Counted from the first letter of the stretch, positions 1-7,280 are shown. The stretch: DNA of 8,334 bases from Pseudomonadota bacterium (GCA_017881285.1 JADGRD010000125.1:1-8334), one strand, 5' to 3'. The notes: generated from the sequence alone by a model not told the origin. Numbers and translations are program-made.

Positions 1-229
1 GCCGCCTCTCAAAGCCATCCCTGACCTGCTTTTTGAAGATCTGTCAGCCGATGAGCGCGTGGCCCGCGCACAGGTTGAGCAATTCCTGGTTCAGACTCCC
101 CAGCTTCCCACATTTTTATTGGTTGGCGGACCCCTGGGGGAAGAGACCCGCCGGAAATTGCGCCTGCTTAGCATCGAGCGCCCGCTTTACTTTATCGAGC
201 TGAACGACGCCCCCAATCACCTTTCGCTT
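1..229 (+). other. Atypical 5' segment fused in frame to pilM
   Basis: This stretch is open in the pilM frame but lacks the expected PilM middle region (the stretch ending in a VLLVAAKK-like strand before the DVDAF-type motif). By hand count, 28 of its 76 codons end in A or T, against 7 of the next 76 codons, while overall GC changes less (about 59% in bases 1-240). The encoded peptide, including LPTFLLVGGPLGEETRRKL, reads like a real protein, but I do not recognise its family. It may come from a different gene through assembly chimerism, recombination or gene fusion. A divergent native PilM N-terminal part is the other possibility. Confidence 0.5.
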
Positions 230-841
230 GCCCGCGAGGCGAAGCTCGTGCCCATGATCATGGACGTGGCCGCCTTCACCATCCAGAACGCTTTCGAGGC
301 CAACTACCCGGTGGTGCCCGAGGAGGCGATCGCGGTCATCAACGTTGGCGCCACCCTGTCGAACATCAACATCATCGCGGGTGGCTCCAGCGCCTTCACG
401 CGTGACGTGACCATCGGGGGTAATGCCTTCACCGAGGAGATCCAGAAGCGCCTCAATGTGAGCCAGGAGGAGGCCGAGGCCTGGAAGATCGGCTCGGCCG
501 GGGAAGGGGCCAACGAGGTCGTTCCGCAGGAGGTCGAGGCGGTCATTGCCTCGGTCGCGGACGGTGTCGCCGGCAAGTTCCAGCGCTCGCTCGATTTCTA
601 CCTGGCGTCGAGCACGGACGCGACCATTTCCAAGATTTACTTGTGCGGCGGTTCGGCCAAGGTGCCGGCGCTGCAGCGGGCTTTGGAGTCGAAGGCGCGG
701 ACGGCGGTCGAGGTGATGGATCCCTTCCGCAAGGTCGCGGTCGATGCGCACCGGTTCGACGTGGCTTTCGTCCAGCAACACTCCCCGGAGGCGGCGGTGG
801 CGGTGGGTCTTTCACTGCGCAGGCTAGGGGACAAACAGTGA
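2..841 (+). CDS. pilM: PilM, type IV pilus assembly ATPase-like protein (5' partial)
   Basis: PilM is a cytoplasmic actin-like protein that binds the N-terminal tail of PilN and links the pilus motor side to the PilNOP alignment complex. The frame is open from base 2, so the start codon lies upstream; 279 residues are visible. PilM-like sequence is clear from about base 230 onward: DVAAFTIQNAFE, then a nucleotide-fold block INVGATLSN with FTRDVTIGGNAFTEEIQ, and a C-terminal block CGGSAKVPAL, MDPFRK and EAAVAVGLSLRR that is typical of the family end. The length after DVAAF (about 190 residues) fits a normal PilM C-terminal half. The first 76 codons do not look like PilM and use different codons (see the separate entry). 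The stop overlaps the pilN start by four bases. Identity of the 3' part is secure; the 5' part is doubtful. Confidence 0.9.
   Translation, partial: PPLKAIPDLLFEDLSADERVARAQVEQFLVQTPQLPTFLLVGGPLGEETRRKLRLLSIERPLYFIELNDAPNHLSLAREAKLVPMIMDVAAFTIQNAFEANYPVVPEEAIAVINVGATLSNINIIAGGSSAFTRDVTIGGNAFTEEIQKRLNVSQEEAEAWKIGSAGEGANEVVPQEVEAVIASVADGVAGKFQRSLDFYLASSTDATISKIYLCGGSAKVPALQRALESKARTAVEVMDPFRKVAVDAHRFDVAFVQQHSPEAAVAVGLSLRRLGDKQ
826..840 (+). promoter_or_regulatory. Ribosome binding site and GTG start of pilN
   Basis: AGGGG at 826-830 lies seven bases before GTG at 838-840. The frame is open much further upstream, but only this start gives the conserved PilN N-terminus IRINLLP, and it forms a GTGA overlap with the pilM stop. 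The site therefore decides the pilN start. Confidence 0.75.
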
Positions 842-1464
842 TACGCATCAACCTGCTCCCGACGCGCAGGGCGAAGCGGCAAGAGGCCGGCCAGCGCCAG
901 TTCTTGCTCATGGGGCTAGCCATTCTGGCAACCATCGGCCTCGTCGTCTTCTTTCACCTGCAGGCCACAACGGAGCTGGAGAAGGCCCAGCACGACAACA
1001 CCCTCATGCAGGCGGACGTCGCGAAGCTGAAGTCGGAGCTCGGCGACTACGACAAGGTCCGCGGACAGCGCGAGGAGTTGCTCAGGCAGCGCAAGACCAT
1101 TCAGTCCCTGGAAACCGGCCGCACGGGCCCCGTCTACTTGCTGCGCGAGCTGTCGGAAATCTTGAGCCCGGGCAAGGGACCGACGTTCGATCGCGTGACC
1201 TACGAGGAGACCTTGCGCAAGGATCCCAACGCCGGTTTCAGCAACTGGGAAACCAAGCGTGCCTGGCTCGAGTCGTACACGGAGGATGCGATGAGAGTCA
1301 AGCTCCGAGGCTCCGCCAAATCGAACGAGGACGTGGCCGAGTTCTTGAAGCGCCTCAACTCCTCGGTGTTCTTCAAGGACGTCAACCTCGACGCCACCGC
1401 CCAGGCGGCCAAGGGCTCCGTGAAGTTCGTGAATTTCGGACTCTCAACCACGGTGATCTACTAG
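838..1464 (+). CDS. pilN: PilN, type IV pilus inner-membrane alignment protein
   Basis: PilN is a bitopic inner-membrane protein that binds PilM through its short cytoplasmic tail and pairs with PilO in the periplasm. The 208-residue product starts with the family hallmark MIRINLLP (residues 1-8), the PilM-binding tail. A basic stretch and a transmembrane helix follow at about 22-41, then a charged coiled coil (about 42-95) and a C-terminal ferredoxin-like periplasmic domain with the element VAEFLKRLNSSVFFKDVNL. The length is normal for the family. GTG was chosen as the start because it has AGGGG seven bases upstream, overlaps the pilM stop by four bases and places the conserved motif at residue 1. 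The stop codon TAG directly abuts the pilO ATG, so pilN and pilO are probably translated in a coupled way and made in similar amounts. Confidence 0.95.
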   Translation: MIRINLLPTRRAKRQEAGQRQFLLMGLAILATIGLVVFFHLQATTELEKAQHDNTLMQADVAKLKSELGDYDKVRGQREELLRQRKTIQSLETGRTGPVYLLRELSEILSPGKGPTFDRVTYEETLRKDPNAGFSNWETKRAWLESYTEDAMRVKLRGSAKSNEDVAEFLKRLNSSVFFKDVNLDATAQAAKGSVKFVNFGLSTTVIY

Positions 1465-2067
1465 ATGAACAACTTCCTGCAGAAGCTACTACGTCTCAAA
1501 ACGCCGGTGAAGATCGCCGCCACGCTCGGCGTGATCGCGATCATCATTGGCGCGTACGGCGGCCTCTTCTATCTGGACATCGAGGACCAGATCAAAGGCG
1601 CCCGCGTCCGGAATGGGCAGCTCCAGACCGAGAAGAACAACTATGAAACACGCAAGCGCGAGTACCAAGCGTACCGCACCGAGCTCACGCAGCTGCAACA
1701 GGAGCAGCGCGACCTTCTGAAGGCATTGCCCAAGAAAGCCGAAATCCCCACCTTCCTCTCCAATCTGCAGGAGCAGGCCGAGCTTGCCGGGCTCGAAATC
1801 GTCTCCCTGTCCATCGATGCCGAGAATCCCATGGAACTCTACATCAGGATTCCCGTGCACATCGAGGTGCGCGGCACCTACCACCGCATCACGAAGTTCT
1901 TCAAGAGCCTGAGCGAACTGCCCCGCATCGTGAACGTCGAAAAACTCGCGCTGGGCATCGAAAGGGTCGAGACGGGGGGCTCGCCGCGCATGCGCGCAAA
2001 GTTCATGGCGGTCACTTTCCGCTATCGTGATTCAGGGGGGGGCGCGCCGGTGGAGGAAGGAACATGA
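1465..2067 (+). CDS. pilO: PilO, type IV pilus inner-membrane alignment protein
   Basis: PilO forms a periplasmic heterodimer with PilN and binds the PilP linker, which connects the inner-membrane platform with the PilQ secretin. The 200-residue product has a short basic cytoplasmic tail, a transmembrane helix at about 17-37, a periplasmic coiled coil at about 40-85 rich in Gln/Glu/Lys/Arg, and a ferredoxin-like domain containing ALPKKAEIPTFLSNLQEQA and GTYHRITKFFKSLSELPRIV, both characteristic of PilO. The ATG follows the pilN stop with no gap, and I see no strong Shine-Dalgarno sequence, which fits translational coupling. The gene ends with a short Gly-rich tail encoded partly by a run of eight G, where slippage would change the reading frame. 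The stop overlaps the pilP start in an ATGA. Confidence 0.95.
   Translation: MNNFLQKLLRLKTPVKIAATLGVIAIIIGAYGGLFYLDIEDQIKGARVRNGQLQTEKNNYETRKREYQAYRTELTQLQQEQRDLLKALPKKAEIPTFLSNLQEQAELAGLEIVSLSIDAENPMELYIRIPVHIEVRGTYHRITKFFKSLSELPRIVNVEKLALGIERVETGGSPRMRAKFMAVTFRYRDSGGGAPVEEGT
2035..2042 (+). repeat. G8 homopolymer near the 3' end of pilO
   Basis: Eight consecutive G encode part of the Gly-rich tail of PilO, 22 bases before the pilP ATG. A one-base gain here shifts pilO into the pilP frame with no stop codon before the pilP start. A one-base loss shifts it into a frame open to about 2485. The run is also a plausible site for sequencing indels. Confidence 0.9.
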
Positions 2068-2690
2068 AACGGCTGCTTGCGGCGGGATTCGCCGCTGCCT
2101 TAAGTGGTACGCTCTGGCTCGCGACCGCGCATGCGCGCGGAGACGAAGACGAAAAGCCGGGCAAGGGGGCCGCCACCAAGGGTCAGCCTGCCGCGGCCAA
2201 GCCAGAGGCCACGAGCGCGAAACCGGCCACCCCGGCGAAACCCGCGACGCCGGCCGCCTCCGCCGGGAGCGCGGAGGCTCTCGCGCAACGGCTGGCGGTG
2301 TTGCGGCGCAAGGTGTTGCGCGAGGAAGATTTCGCCGAAAACGACGAAACGAATCGCGATCCCTTCCGTTCCTATCTCGACACCTGGATCGATCGTCCCG
2401 TCCGGAACATTGCCCAACCGATCGCCGCGATCTTCTCCAAGTACGCCATGGAGGAATTGACCCTCATCGCGGTGATCAGCGGTGACGCCAATCCGCGTGC
2501 GATGTTCAGGGATCCCACGGGTCTGGGCCAGACCGTGAAGCGTGGCGACTACCTCTCGAAGTCGGGCGCGCGCATCACCAAGATCCTTTCCGATCGCGTC
2601 GTGCTGGAGCTGTCGGAAATAACCCCGGGCGGGACCACCAAGGCATTGGAGCGAGCCGTCCTCGTCAATCCGGAAGGAACAGATCAATGA
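2064..2690 (+). CDS. pilP: PilP, type IV pilus secretin-linker protein
   Basis: PilP links the PilN-PilO heterodimer to the N0 domain of PilQ across the periplasm. The 208-residue product has an N-terminal signal sequence (residues 1-24, ending in ATAHA), an Ala/Lys/Pro-rich flexible linker at about 26-75, the PilP motif RDPFRSYL near residues 98-105, and a compact beta domain (about 130-208) with LTLIAVISGDANPRAMFRDP and GLGQTVKRGDYLSK, which match the family pattern of a mature-variant loop followed by a VKxGDY turn. Well-studied PilP proteins are lipoproteins, but no cysteine occurs in this signal region, so it looks like a soluble or signal-anchored form. A strong Shine-Dalgarno, GGAGGAAGG at 2052-2060, precedes the ATG, which overlaps the pilO stop. 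Its own stop overlaps the pilQ start. Confidence 0.93.
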   Translation: MKRLLAAGFAAALSGTLWLATAHARGDEDEKPGKGAATKGQPAAAKPEATSAKPATPAKPATPAASAGSAEALAQRLAVLRRKVLREEDFAENDETNRDPFRSYLDTWIDRPVRNIAQPIAAIFSKYAMEELTLIAVISGDANPRAMFRDPTGLGQTVKRGDYLSKSGARITKILSDRVVLELSEITPGGTTKALERAVLVNPEGTDQ

Positions 2691-5600
2691 GCCGTCAAAA
2701 CGAACGACCCAAGTTCTTGGCCGCTATGTTGGGGGCCGCGACGATCGCGGTTTGGTCCATTCCTGCTGTCGCCGAAACGGTGCGCGTGCGCACCATTCGG
2801 GTCTCGGAAGCCGCGGGCGACACCGCCGTCGTCATTGCCGCCTCGGCGCGCCCCACCTTCACTACCTGGAAGCTGGAACAACCGGCCCGGGTGGTCGTCG
2901 AGCTGAGCGGCGCGCGTCTGGGCGACGTCAATGTTCCCATGGACGCCGGCACCTACGCCGTGGGTCTGGTCTCGGCCAGCGTCACCGAGGACGAGAGCGC
3001 GGGACCCCGCACCCGCATCGTGCTTACCCTGCGCCAGGCCGCGGACTACCGGGTCGAGGCCAAGGGCAACGACATCACTTTGCGGGTCGTGCCCCGCGTA
3101 CGGCCCGAGGTGGCGGCCACCGGCGTCGCCGAGGCCAAGGCCGAGGCGAAAGCCGAGGCGAAGGTGCAGGCCGAAGGGCGAGCGCGCGCCGAGGCCCAGT
3201 CTCGCGCCGAGCAGCAGAGCAAGGTGGCCGCGCAAGCCAAGGCCGAGGCTGCGGCCAGCGCAGAGGCGCAACGCAAGACCGAAGCGAAGCTCCGCGACGA
3301 ATCGCAGCAGCGGGCCGCCGCCGAAGCCAAGGCCGAGGAGCGCTCGCGCGCGGAAGCCGCGGCAAAGTTGGAAGCGGACCGGTTGCGCACCGAACTGGCC
3401 CAGGCCCAGCGCGAGACCGCCAAGGCCCGCGCCGACGCCACCGCCGAAGAGCGCTCGCGCGCGCAAGCCGCAACCCGGCTGGAAGCAGACCGATTGCGCA
3501 CCGAACTGGCCCAGTCCCAGCGCGAAACCGCCAAGGCCCGCGCCGATGCCACCGCCGCCGCCCAGGAGAGCCAGCGTCAGAGGCTCGCGCTCGGGCAGGC
3601 CGAGGCGCGGGCCAAGCAGGCCCAGGCCGAGGCTGAGGGCGCGCGCCGGCGAGCCGAATCGGCGGAAGGCGAAACCGCGGCGGCACGGGGCCGCGAAGTG
3701 GAACGCGACAAGGCGCTCCGAGCCGCGGCGTTGGAGGTGGAAACCCGGCAGCGAGCCCTCGATCGCATCGCGCAGCAGCAGCGCGAGCAGCAAAGCCAGC
3801 TCGACCAGGCCGCGCGTCTGGTCAACGAACGCGAAGTCACGGTTCGCTCCTCGGAGGCGAAGCTCGCAGAGCTTGAGAAGGAAGCCCGCGCCGCCCGCGC
3901 CCGCCAGGAAAGCCTGTCCCGCGACGCCTCGGCCAAGAGCAAGGCCGACGCGGCCACCGCATTCGCCGCGGCGGACCGCCAGCGCGCGAATGCCGCCAAG
4001 GTCACCGAGCAGTCTCGCGTGGAGCTCGCCCGGGCGGTTTCCTCGCGCCAGCAGGAAGAGGGGCGCAAGGAGGACCAGATGCAGCTTCGCCGCGCCGAGG
4101 AAGCCAGGCTGGACGTGGCCGTCGCGTCGCGCAAGGCCGAGGAGCTGCGCCTCGCCGACGCGCAAGCCGAACGCGTCCGACTCGAGAAGGAGCGCGCCCA
4201 GATCGAGAGCGAGCGCGCGCGCTTGGAGAACGCGCGCCAGGCCTTGCTCGCTGAGCTCCAGCGAGCCAAGACCGTGGCGCCCCCCACGCCAGTGGCCAAA
4301 CCCGCGCCCGTCAAGCAACCCGAGACCGCCCCGGCCGTCGTGGCCAGAAGCGCGGCCCCCGCCAAGGCGCCCGTCGTCGAGCGCAAGACCGCCGCCCCTG
4401 CCGTCGTGGCCAGAAGCGCGGCCCCTGCCAAGGCACCCGTCGACGAGCGCAAGACCGCCGCCCCCGCGAACACCTCCGAGCGGCCCCGGTCCATTACTTT
4501 GCGAGCGCCCAGCCAGGTCCGCGCCATCGACTTCGTAGACGAGCCCAGCCGCGCCTCGGTCATCATCGACGTCGACGAAAGCACCACGGTTTCGGTCGAG
4601 CGCATGGCTGGCCGCCGGCTGAGTCTGCGCCTTGAGCACAGCGAATTGCCGGAAAGCCTCGAACGCAACCTGGACGCCACCGAGTATCTGGGCCCGGTCA
4701 AGGTCATCAGTTCGTACCGTGATCGTGCCCTCCGGGGCACCGTGCGGGTCGACGTGGATTTGGCCGAAGACGTTCCGAATCGCGTGCGCCTGCAAGGCAA
4801 TCGCATCTATTGGGACTTCCAGAAGTCGCAGGGCAAGGCCCCAAGCCTACCCGCAGTGCTGTTTGTGCCCGCGCGGAAGATCGCCGGTTTCGTCGCCACG
4901 GCGAAGGACGGCCTCTGGGTGGCCCAAGCTGCGCCGCCCTATCTCACCCCGCCCGGCCCTGCCCCTTCGGGCAGCCCCGGCGCAAGTCCGGCACCCGCGC
5001 CGAGCGCCGCCACGCCTGCCTCCGCCAGCGCTCAAGAGAGCCGTCAGGGTTCCTCCACGGGGTCGGGCAGCCGCACCACCCTCGGCAAGAAACGCTACGT
5101 GGGGCGGCGCATCGACCTCGATTTCAAGGGTGCGGACATCCACAACATCCTTCGCCTGCTGGCCGACGTCGGCCAAGTCAACGTCATCGTCGCGGATGAT
5201 GTGAGGGGCGAGGTCACCATCAAGATGCGCGATGTGCCATGGGATCAGGCGCTGGACGTAGTTCTGCGTTCGAAGGGGCTGGGGTCGGTGCGCGAGGGCA
5301 ACCTACTGCGCGTGGCGCCACTCCCCCTGCTGGAGAAGGAGCTGGAGGCGGAGATCGCCCGCCAGAAACAGGTCCAGGACGTCTTACCCATCGAAACACG
5401 CCTCATCGGCGTGTCCTACGCCGAGGCCTCGGGACTGCAGGACAAGGCCAAGGACCTCCTGACCCCCCGCGGGAAGATCTCGGTCGATGCGCGGACCAAC
5501 ACCCTCATCGTCTCGGACGTGGTCAAGAGCCTGCAACTCATCGAGGACCTGGTTCGCAACCTCGACACCCAGACTTCGCAGGTGGTTATCGAGGCGAGGA

Positions 5601-6412
5601 TCGTGGAAGCGAACTCGAATTTCGCCCGGCAGATCGGCGTGCAATGGGGCGGAAGCGCCTTCGCGGACACGACCCACGGAAACCCGACCGGCTTGGTATT
5701 CCCCTACAACGTGGGAATTGGCGGTGGCGCGGACGACGGCCAGGCTCCCCTCGGCGGGCTCGTGCCCGCGCCGCGGTCCGGGACCGGAACCAGCGCCACC
5801 AGCCCAAACTTCCTGGTCAATATGCCGGCGGCGGCTGGCCTCGGCACCGGTTCCGCCATCGGCCTCACCATGGGCTCCGTCGCCGGCGCGTTCAACCTGA
5901 ACCTGCGACTCTCGGCCTATGAGAGCACGGGCAGCGTTCGCATCCTGTCCTCGCCGCGTATCACCACCATGGACAACATCGAGGCGAACATCTCGCAAGG
6001 CGTGTCGATCCCGGTGTCCACGGTCAGTGCGATGGGCGCCCAGACGCAGTTCGTGGACGCCAAGTTGAGCCTGGCGGTCAAGCCGCACGTCACCAACGAA
6101 GGTACCATCGCACTCGTGGTGAGCGTGACGCGCAACGAGCCCGACTTCGTGAACACCGGCGCGCGCGGTGACCCGACGATCCAGAAGAAGGAAGCCAAGA
6201 CCACCATGCTGGTCCGAGATGGCGACACGGCGGTCATCGGCGGTATTTACACGCGCAACACCGGTCTTAGCAGTGCCCGCGTGCCATTCTTCTCGGACAT
6301 CCCAGTCCTCGGTTGGTTCTTCCGCAACAAGAAGGAAAACGACAATCGCTCCGAGTTCCTGGTCTTCATTACCCCGAGAATTGTCAATCGCGCTCGGACG
6401 CCCGGGCAGTAG
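2687..6412 (+). CDS. pilQ: PilQ, type IV pilus outer-membrane secretin with long helical insert
   Basis: PilQ forms the outer-membrane pore through which the pilus passes. At 1241 residues it is well above the usual 650-900. Visible order: signal peptide 1-29 (ends AVA); AMIN-type beta domain about 32-137, a presumed peptidoglycan binder; Ala/Glu/Arg/Lys/Gln-rich helix about 149-528; Ala/Pro/Lys linker about 529-600 with a 22-residue tandem repeat; second AMIN-type domain about 602-711; Pro/Ala/Ser/Gly linker about 740-798; N0 about 801-880 (RRIDLDFKGADIHNILRLLA); N1 about 899-962; secretin pore about 965-1233 with VVIEARIVEAN, VPFFSDIPVLGWFFR near 1199-1213 and the terminal VFITPRIV. The ATG overlaps the pilP stop by four bases. 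The secretin assignment is firm. Function of the helix is unknown: it resembles TolA domain II only in composition and could be a spacer, a coiled coil or a single alpha helix. Confidence 0.96.
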   Translation: MSRQNERPKFLAAMLGAATIAVWSIPAVAETVRVRTIRVSEAAGDTAVVIAASARPTFTTWKLEQPARVVVELSGARLGDVNVPMDAGTYAVGLVSASVTEDESAGPRTRIVLTLRQAADYRVEAKGNDITLRVVPRVRPEVAATGVAEAKAEAKAEAKVQAEGRARAEAQSRAEQQSKVAAQAKAEAAASAEAQRKTEAKLRDESQQRAAAEAKAEERSRAEAAAKLEADRLRTELAQAQRETAKARADATAEERSRAQAATRLEADRLRTELAQSQRETAKARADATAAAQESQRQRLALGQAEARAKQAQAEAEGARRRAESAEGETAAARGREVERDKALRAAALEVETRQRALDRIAQQQREQQSQLDQAARLVNEREVTVRSSEAKLAELEKEARAARARQESLSRDASAKSKADAATAFAAADRQRANAAKVTEQSRVELARAVSSRQQEEGRKEDQMQLRRAEEARLDVAVASRKAEELRLADAQAERVRLEKERAQIESERARLENARQALLAELQRAKTVAPPTPVAKPAPVKQPETAPAVVARSAAPAKAPVVERKTAAPAVVARSAAPAKAPVDERKTAAPANTSERPRSITLRAPSQVRAIDFVDEPSRASVIIDVDESTTVSVERMAGRRLSLRLEHSELPESLERNLDATEYLGPVKVISSYRDRALRGTVRVDVDLAEDVPNRVRLQGNRIYWDFQKSQGKAPSLPAVLFVPARKIAGFVATAKDGLWVAQAAPPYLTPPGPAPSGSPGASPAPAPSAATPASASAQESRQGSSTGSGSRTTLGKKRYVGRRIDLDFKGADIHNILRLLADVGQVNVIVADDVRGEVTIKMRDVPWDQALDVVLRSKGLGSVREGNLLRVAPLPLLEKELEAEIARQKQVQDVLPIETRLIGVSYAEASGLQDKAKDLLTPRGKISVDARTNTLIVSDVVKSLQLIEDLVRNLDTQTSQVVIEARIVEANSNFARQIGVQWGGSAFADTTHGNPTGLVFPYNVGIGGGADDGQAPLGGLVPAPRSGTGTSATSPNFLVNMPAAAGLGTGSAIGLTMGSVAGAFNLNLRLSAYESTGSVRILSSPRITTMDNIEANISQGVSIPVSTVSAMGAQTQFVDAKLSLAVKPHVTNEGTIALVVSVTRNEPDFVNTGARGDPTIQKKEAKTTMLVRDGDTAVIGGIYTRNTGLSSARVPFFSDIPVLGWFFRNKKENDNRSEFLVFITPRIVNRARTPGQ
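3335..3556 (+). repeat. Tandem duplication, 2 x 111 bp, inside the PilQ helix
   Basis: Two adjacent 111-base copies (3335-3445 and 3446-3556) encode 37-residue units, PilQ residues 217-253 and 254-290, each starting EERSRA and ending KARADATA. By hand comparison they differ at 13 bases and 4 residues. The unit is a multiple of three, so the frame is kept, but 37 is not a multiple of the heptad. Confidence 0.93.
4328..4459 (+). repeat. Tandem duplication, 2 x 66 bp, in the PilQ linker
   Basis: Two adjacent 66-base copies (4328-4393 and 4394-4459) encode 22-residue units, PilQ residues 548-569 and 570-591, starting APAVVARSAAPAKAPV and ending ERKTA. By hand comparison they differ at 4 of 66 bases and one residue (Val to Asp), which suggests a recent duplication in the Ala/Pro linker before the second AMIN domain. 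Confidence 0.95.
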
Positions 6413-6431
6413 AATTGGAGCAGGTGCCACC

Positions 6432-7280
6432 ATGATGCAACACACTCTGAAGAAGTGGTTCGGTTGGGACGTAGCCATCTTCGTGATCGTGCTGGGCCTG
6501 GTGGCTTGCGGCCGGTTCCTCGCGACCGATGCCTTCCAAGCGTTGCAGATCGTGCAGGTGCAAGTTCTCACGGGAGCAGACTGCACCGTGCCCGGGACCC
6601 CGACCAGCTCTCATATAACCACGGGAACTCTTGACCTCGCTCTCCCCGATGGTTCCTTGCCGCCCTATCTTCTTCCCGTCGCGGTGGCCAACAATCTCGA
6701 TGCGGTTGGCGGCACCAAGGCCGACGAGATGAACAACATCACGCTCACCCATTTCACCGTCGAGCTTTCGGCGCCAAACGTCGCATGGTCGAGCTCCTGT
6801 CCCGCGACCTTCGACACGCCAACCTTCACCTTCGTCCTGGCGCCCGGTGGGACGACGGGGGCCGATCTCCAGGCCATCACGCCTTCCCATTCGCGCTGCA
6901 TCCTGCCCTACGTGCCCGCCGAGGGCCTCACGGTCACCGCGAAGATCTGGGCCAAAGGGCGCCACGGCGGAACCACGATCGAGAGCGCGCCGTTCCTCTT
7001 CCCGATCTACGTCTGCACCGGCTGCCTGCAACAGGGCTACACCGACCCGGCCCTGGTGGTGTATCGCTACCCAGCCGACTATCCGCTGTGCGCTTCGCTC
7101 ACGGGGACCAACCCCTACACGGGCGATTCGTGCCTGCCGCCCGGCCAGGACGCGACCATCCTGTGCTGTGGCGTGACCACTTCGGTGGGTGGCGTGAGCC
7201 AGAACGTGGCGGTGTGTCCCGGCGTCTTCACCGGCACCACGTCGACCGCGACCTCGACCGACACCTCCACGACCCCCTAG
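6432..7280 (+). CDS. Predicted cysteine-rich lipoprotein downstream of pilQ
   Basis: I do not recognise this 282-residue protein family. It starts with a short basic tail, a hydrophobic segment and a lipobox LVAC with the lipidated cysteine at residue 26, so it is probably an exported lipoprotein; Gly-Arg after the Cys gives no inner-membrane retention Asp. The rest is mostly beta-rich in appearance, with ten further cysteines, eight of them in the second half (including CTGC and CC), an even number that could form disulfides. It ends in a Thr/Ser-rich tail. ATG at 6432 was chosen because GGAG lies at 6416-6419 and it yields the signal; a second ATG follows at 6435. The gene starts 19 bases after pilQ, so cotranscription is likely. 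Position suggests a pilus accessory or secretin-assisting role, but no TPR pattern like that of the Tgl pilotin is visible. Confidence 0.8.
   Translation: MMQHTLKKWFGWDVAIFVIVLGLVACGRFLATDAFQALQIVQVQVLTGADCTVPGTPTSSHITTGTLDLALPDGSLPPYLLPVAVANNLDAVGGTKADEMNNITLTHFTVELSAPNVAWSSSCPATFDTPTFTFVLAPGGTTGADLQAITPSHSRCILPYVPAEGLTVTAKIWAKGRHGGTTIESAPFLFPIYVCTGCLQQGYTDPALVVYRYPADYPLCASLTGTNPYTGDSCLPPGQDATILCCGVTTSVGGVSQNVAVCPGVFTGTTSTATSTDTSTTP

Noticed and set aside
643..837. Possible earlier start for pilN at base 643
   Set aside because: The added residues are translated from pilM in another frame and are Gly/Arg-rich. The conserved PilN tail begins exactly at GTG 838 with a ribosome binding site.
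3131..4270. The helix-coding region as an inserted foreign gene or frameshifted stretch
   Set aside because: It stays in frame without stops and has the same G/C third-position preference as the rest of pilQ, so it looks like a native low-complexity region.
2684..4795. A 703-codon open frame on the minus strand, antisense to pilQ
   Set aside because: It is explained by the GC-rich, Ala/Glu/Arg-rich codons of the PilQ helix, which leave few stops on the opposite strand. Its product is Gly/Leu/Arg/Ala low complexity, and pilQ is certain on the plus strand.
6168..6431. Possible earlier start for the lipoprotein at base 6168
   Set aside because: It would overlap the conserved end of pilQ and bury the signal peptide inside the protein. 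ATG at 6432 gives a normal lipoprotein signal.
5384..6586. A 400-codon open frame on the minus strand across the secretin domain
   Set aside because: It covers the best conserved part of PilQ and the start of the lipoprotein gene, shows no recognisable motif, and is expected as a shadow at this GC content.
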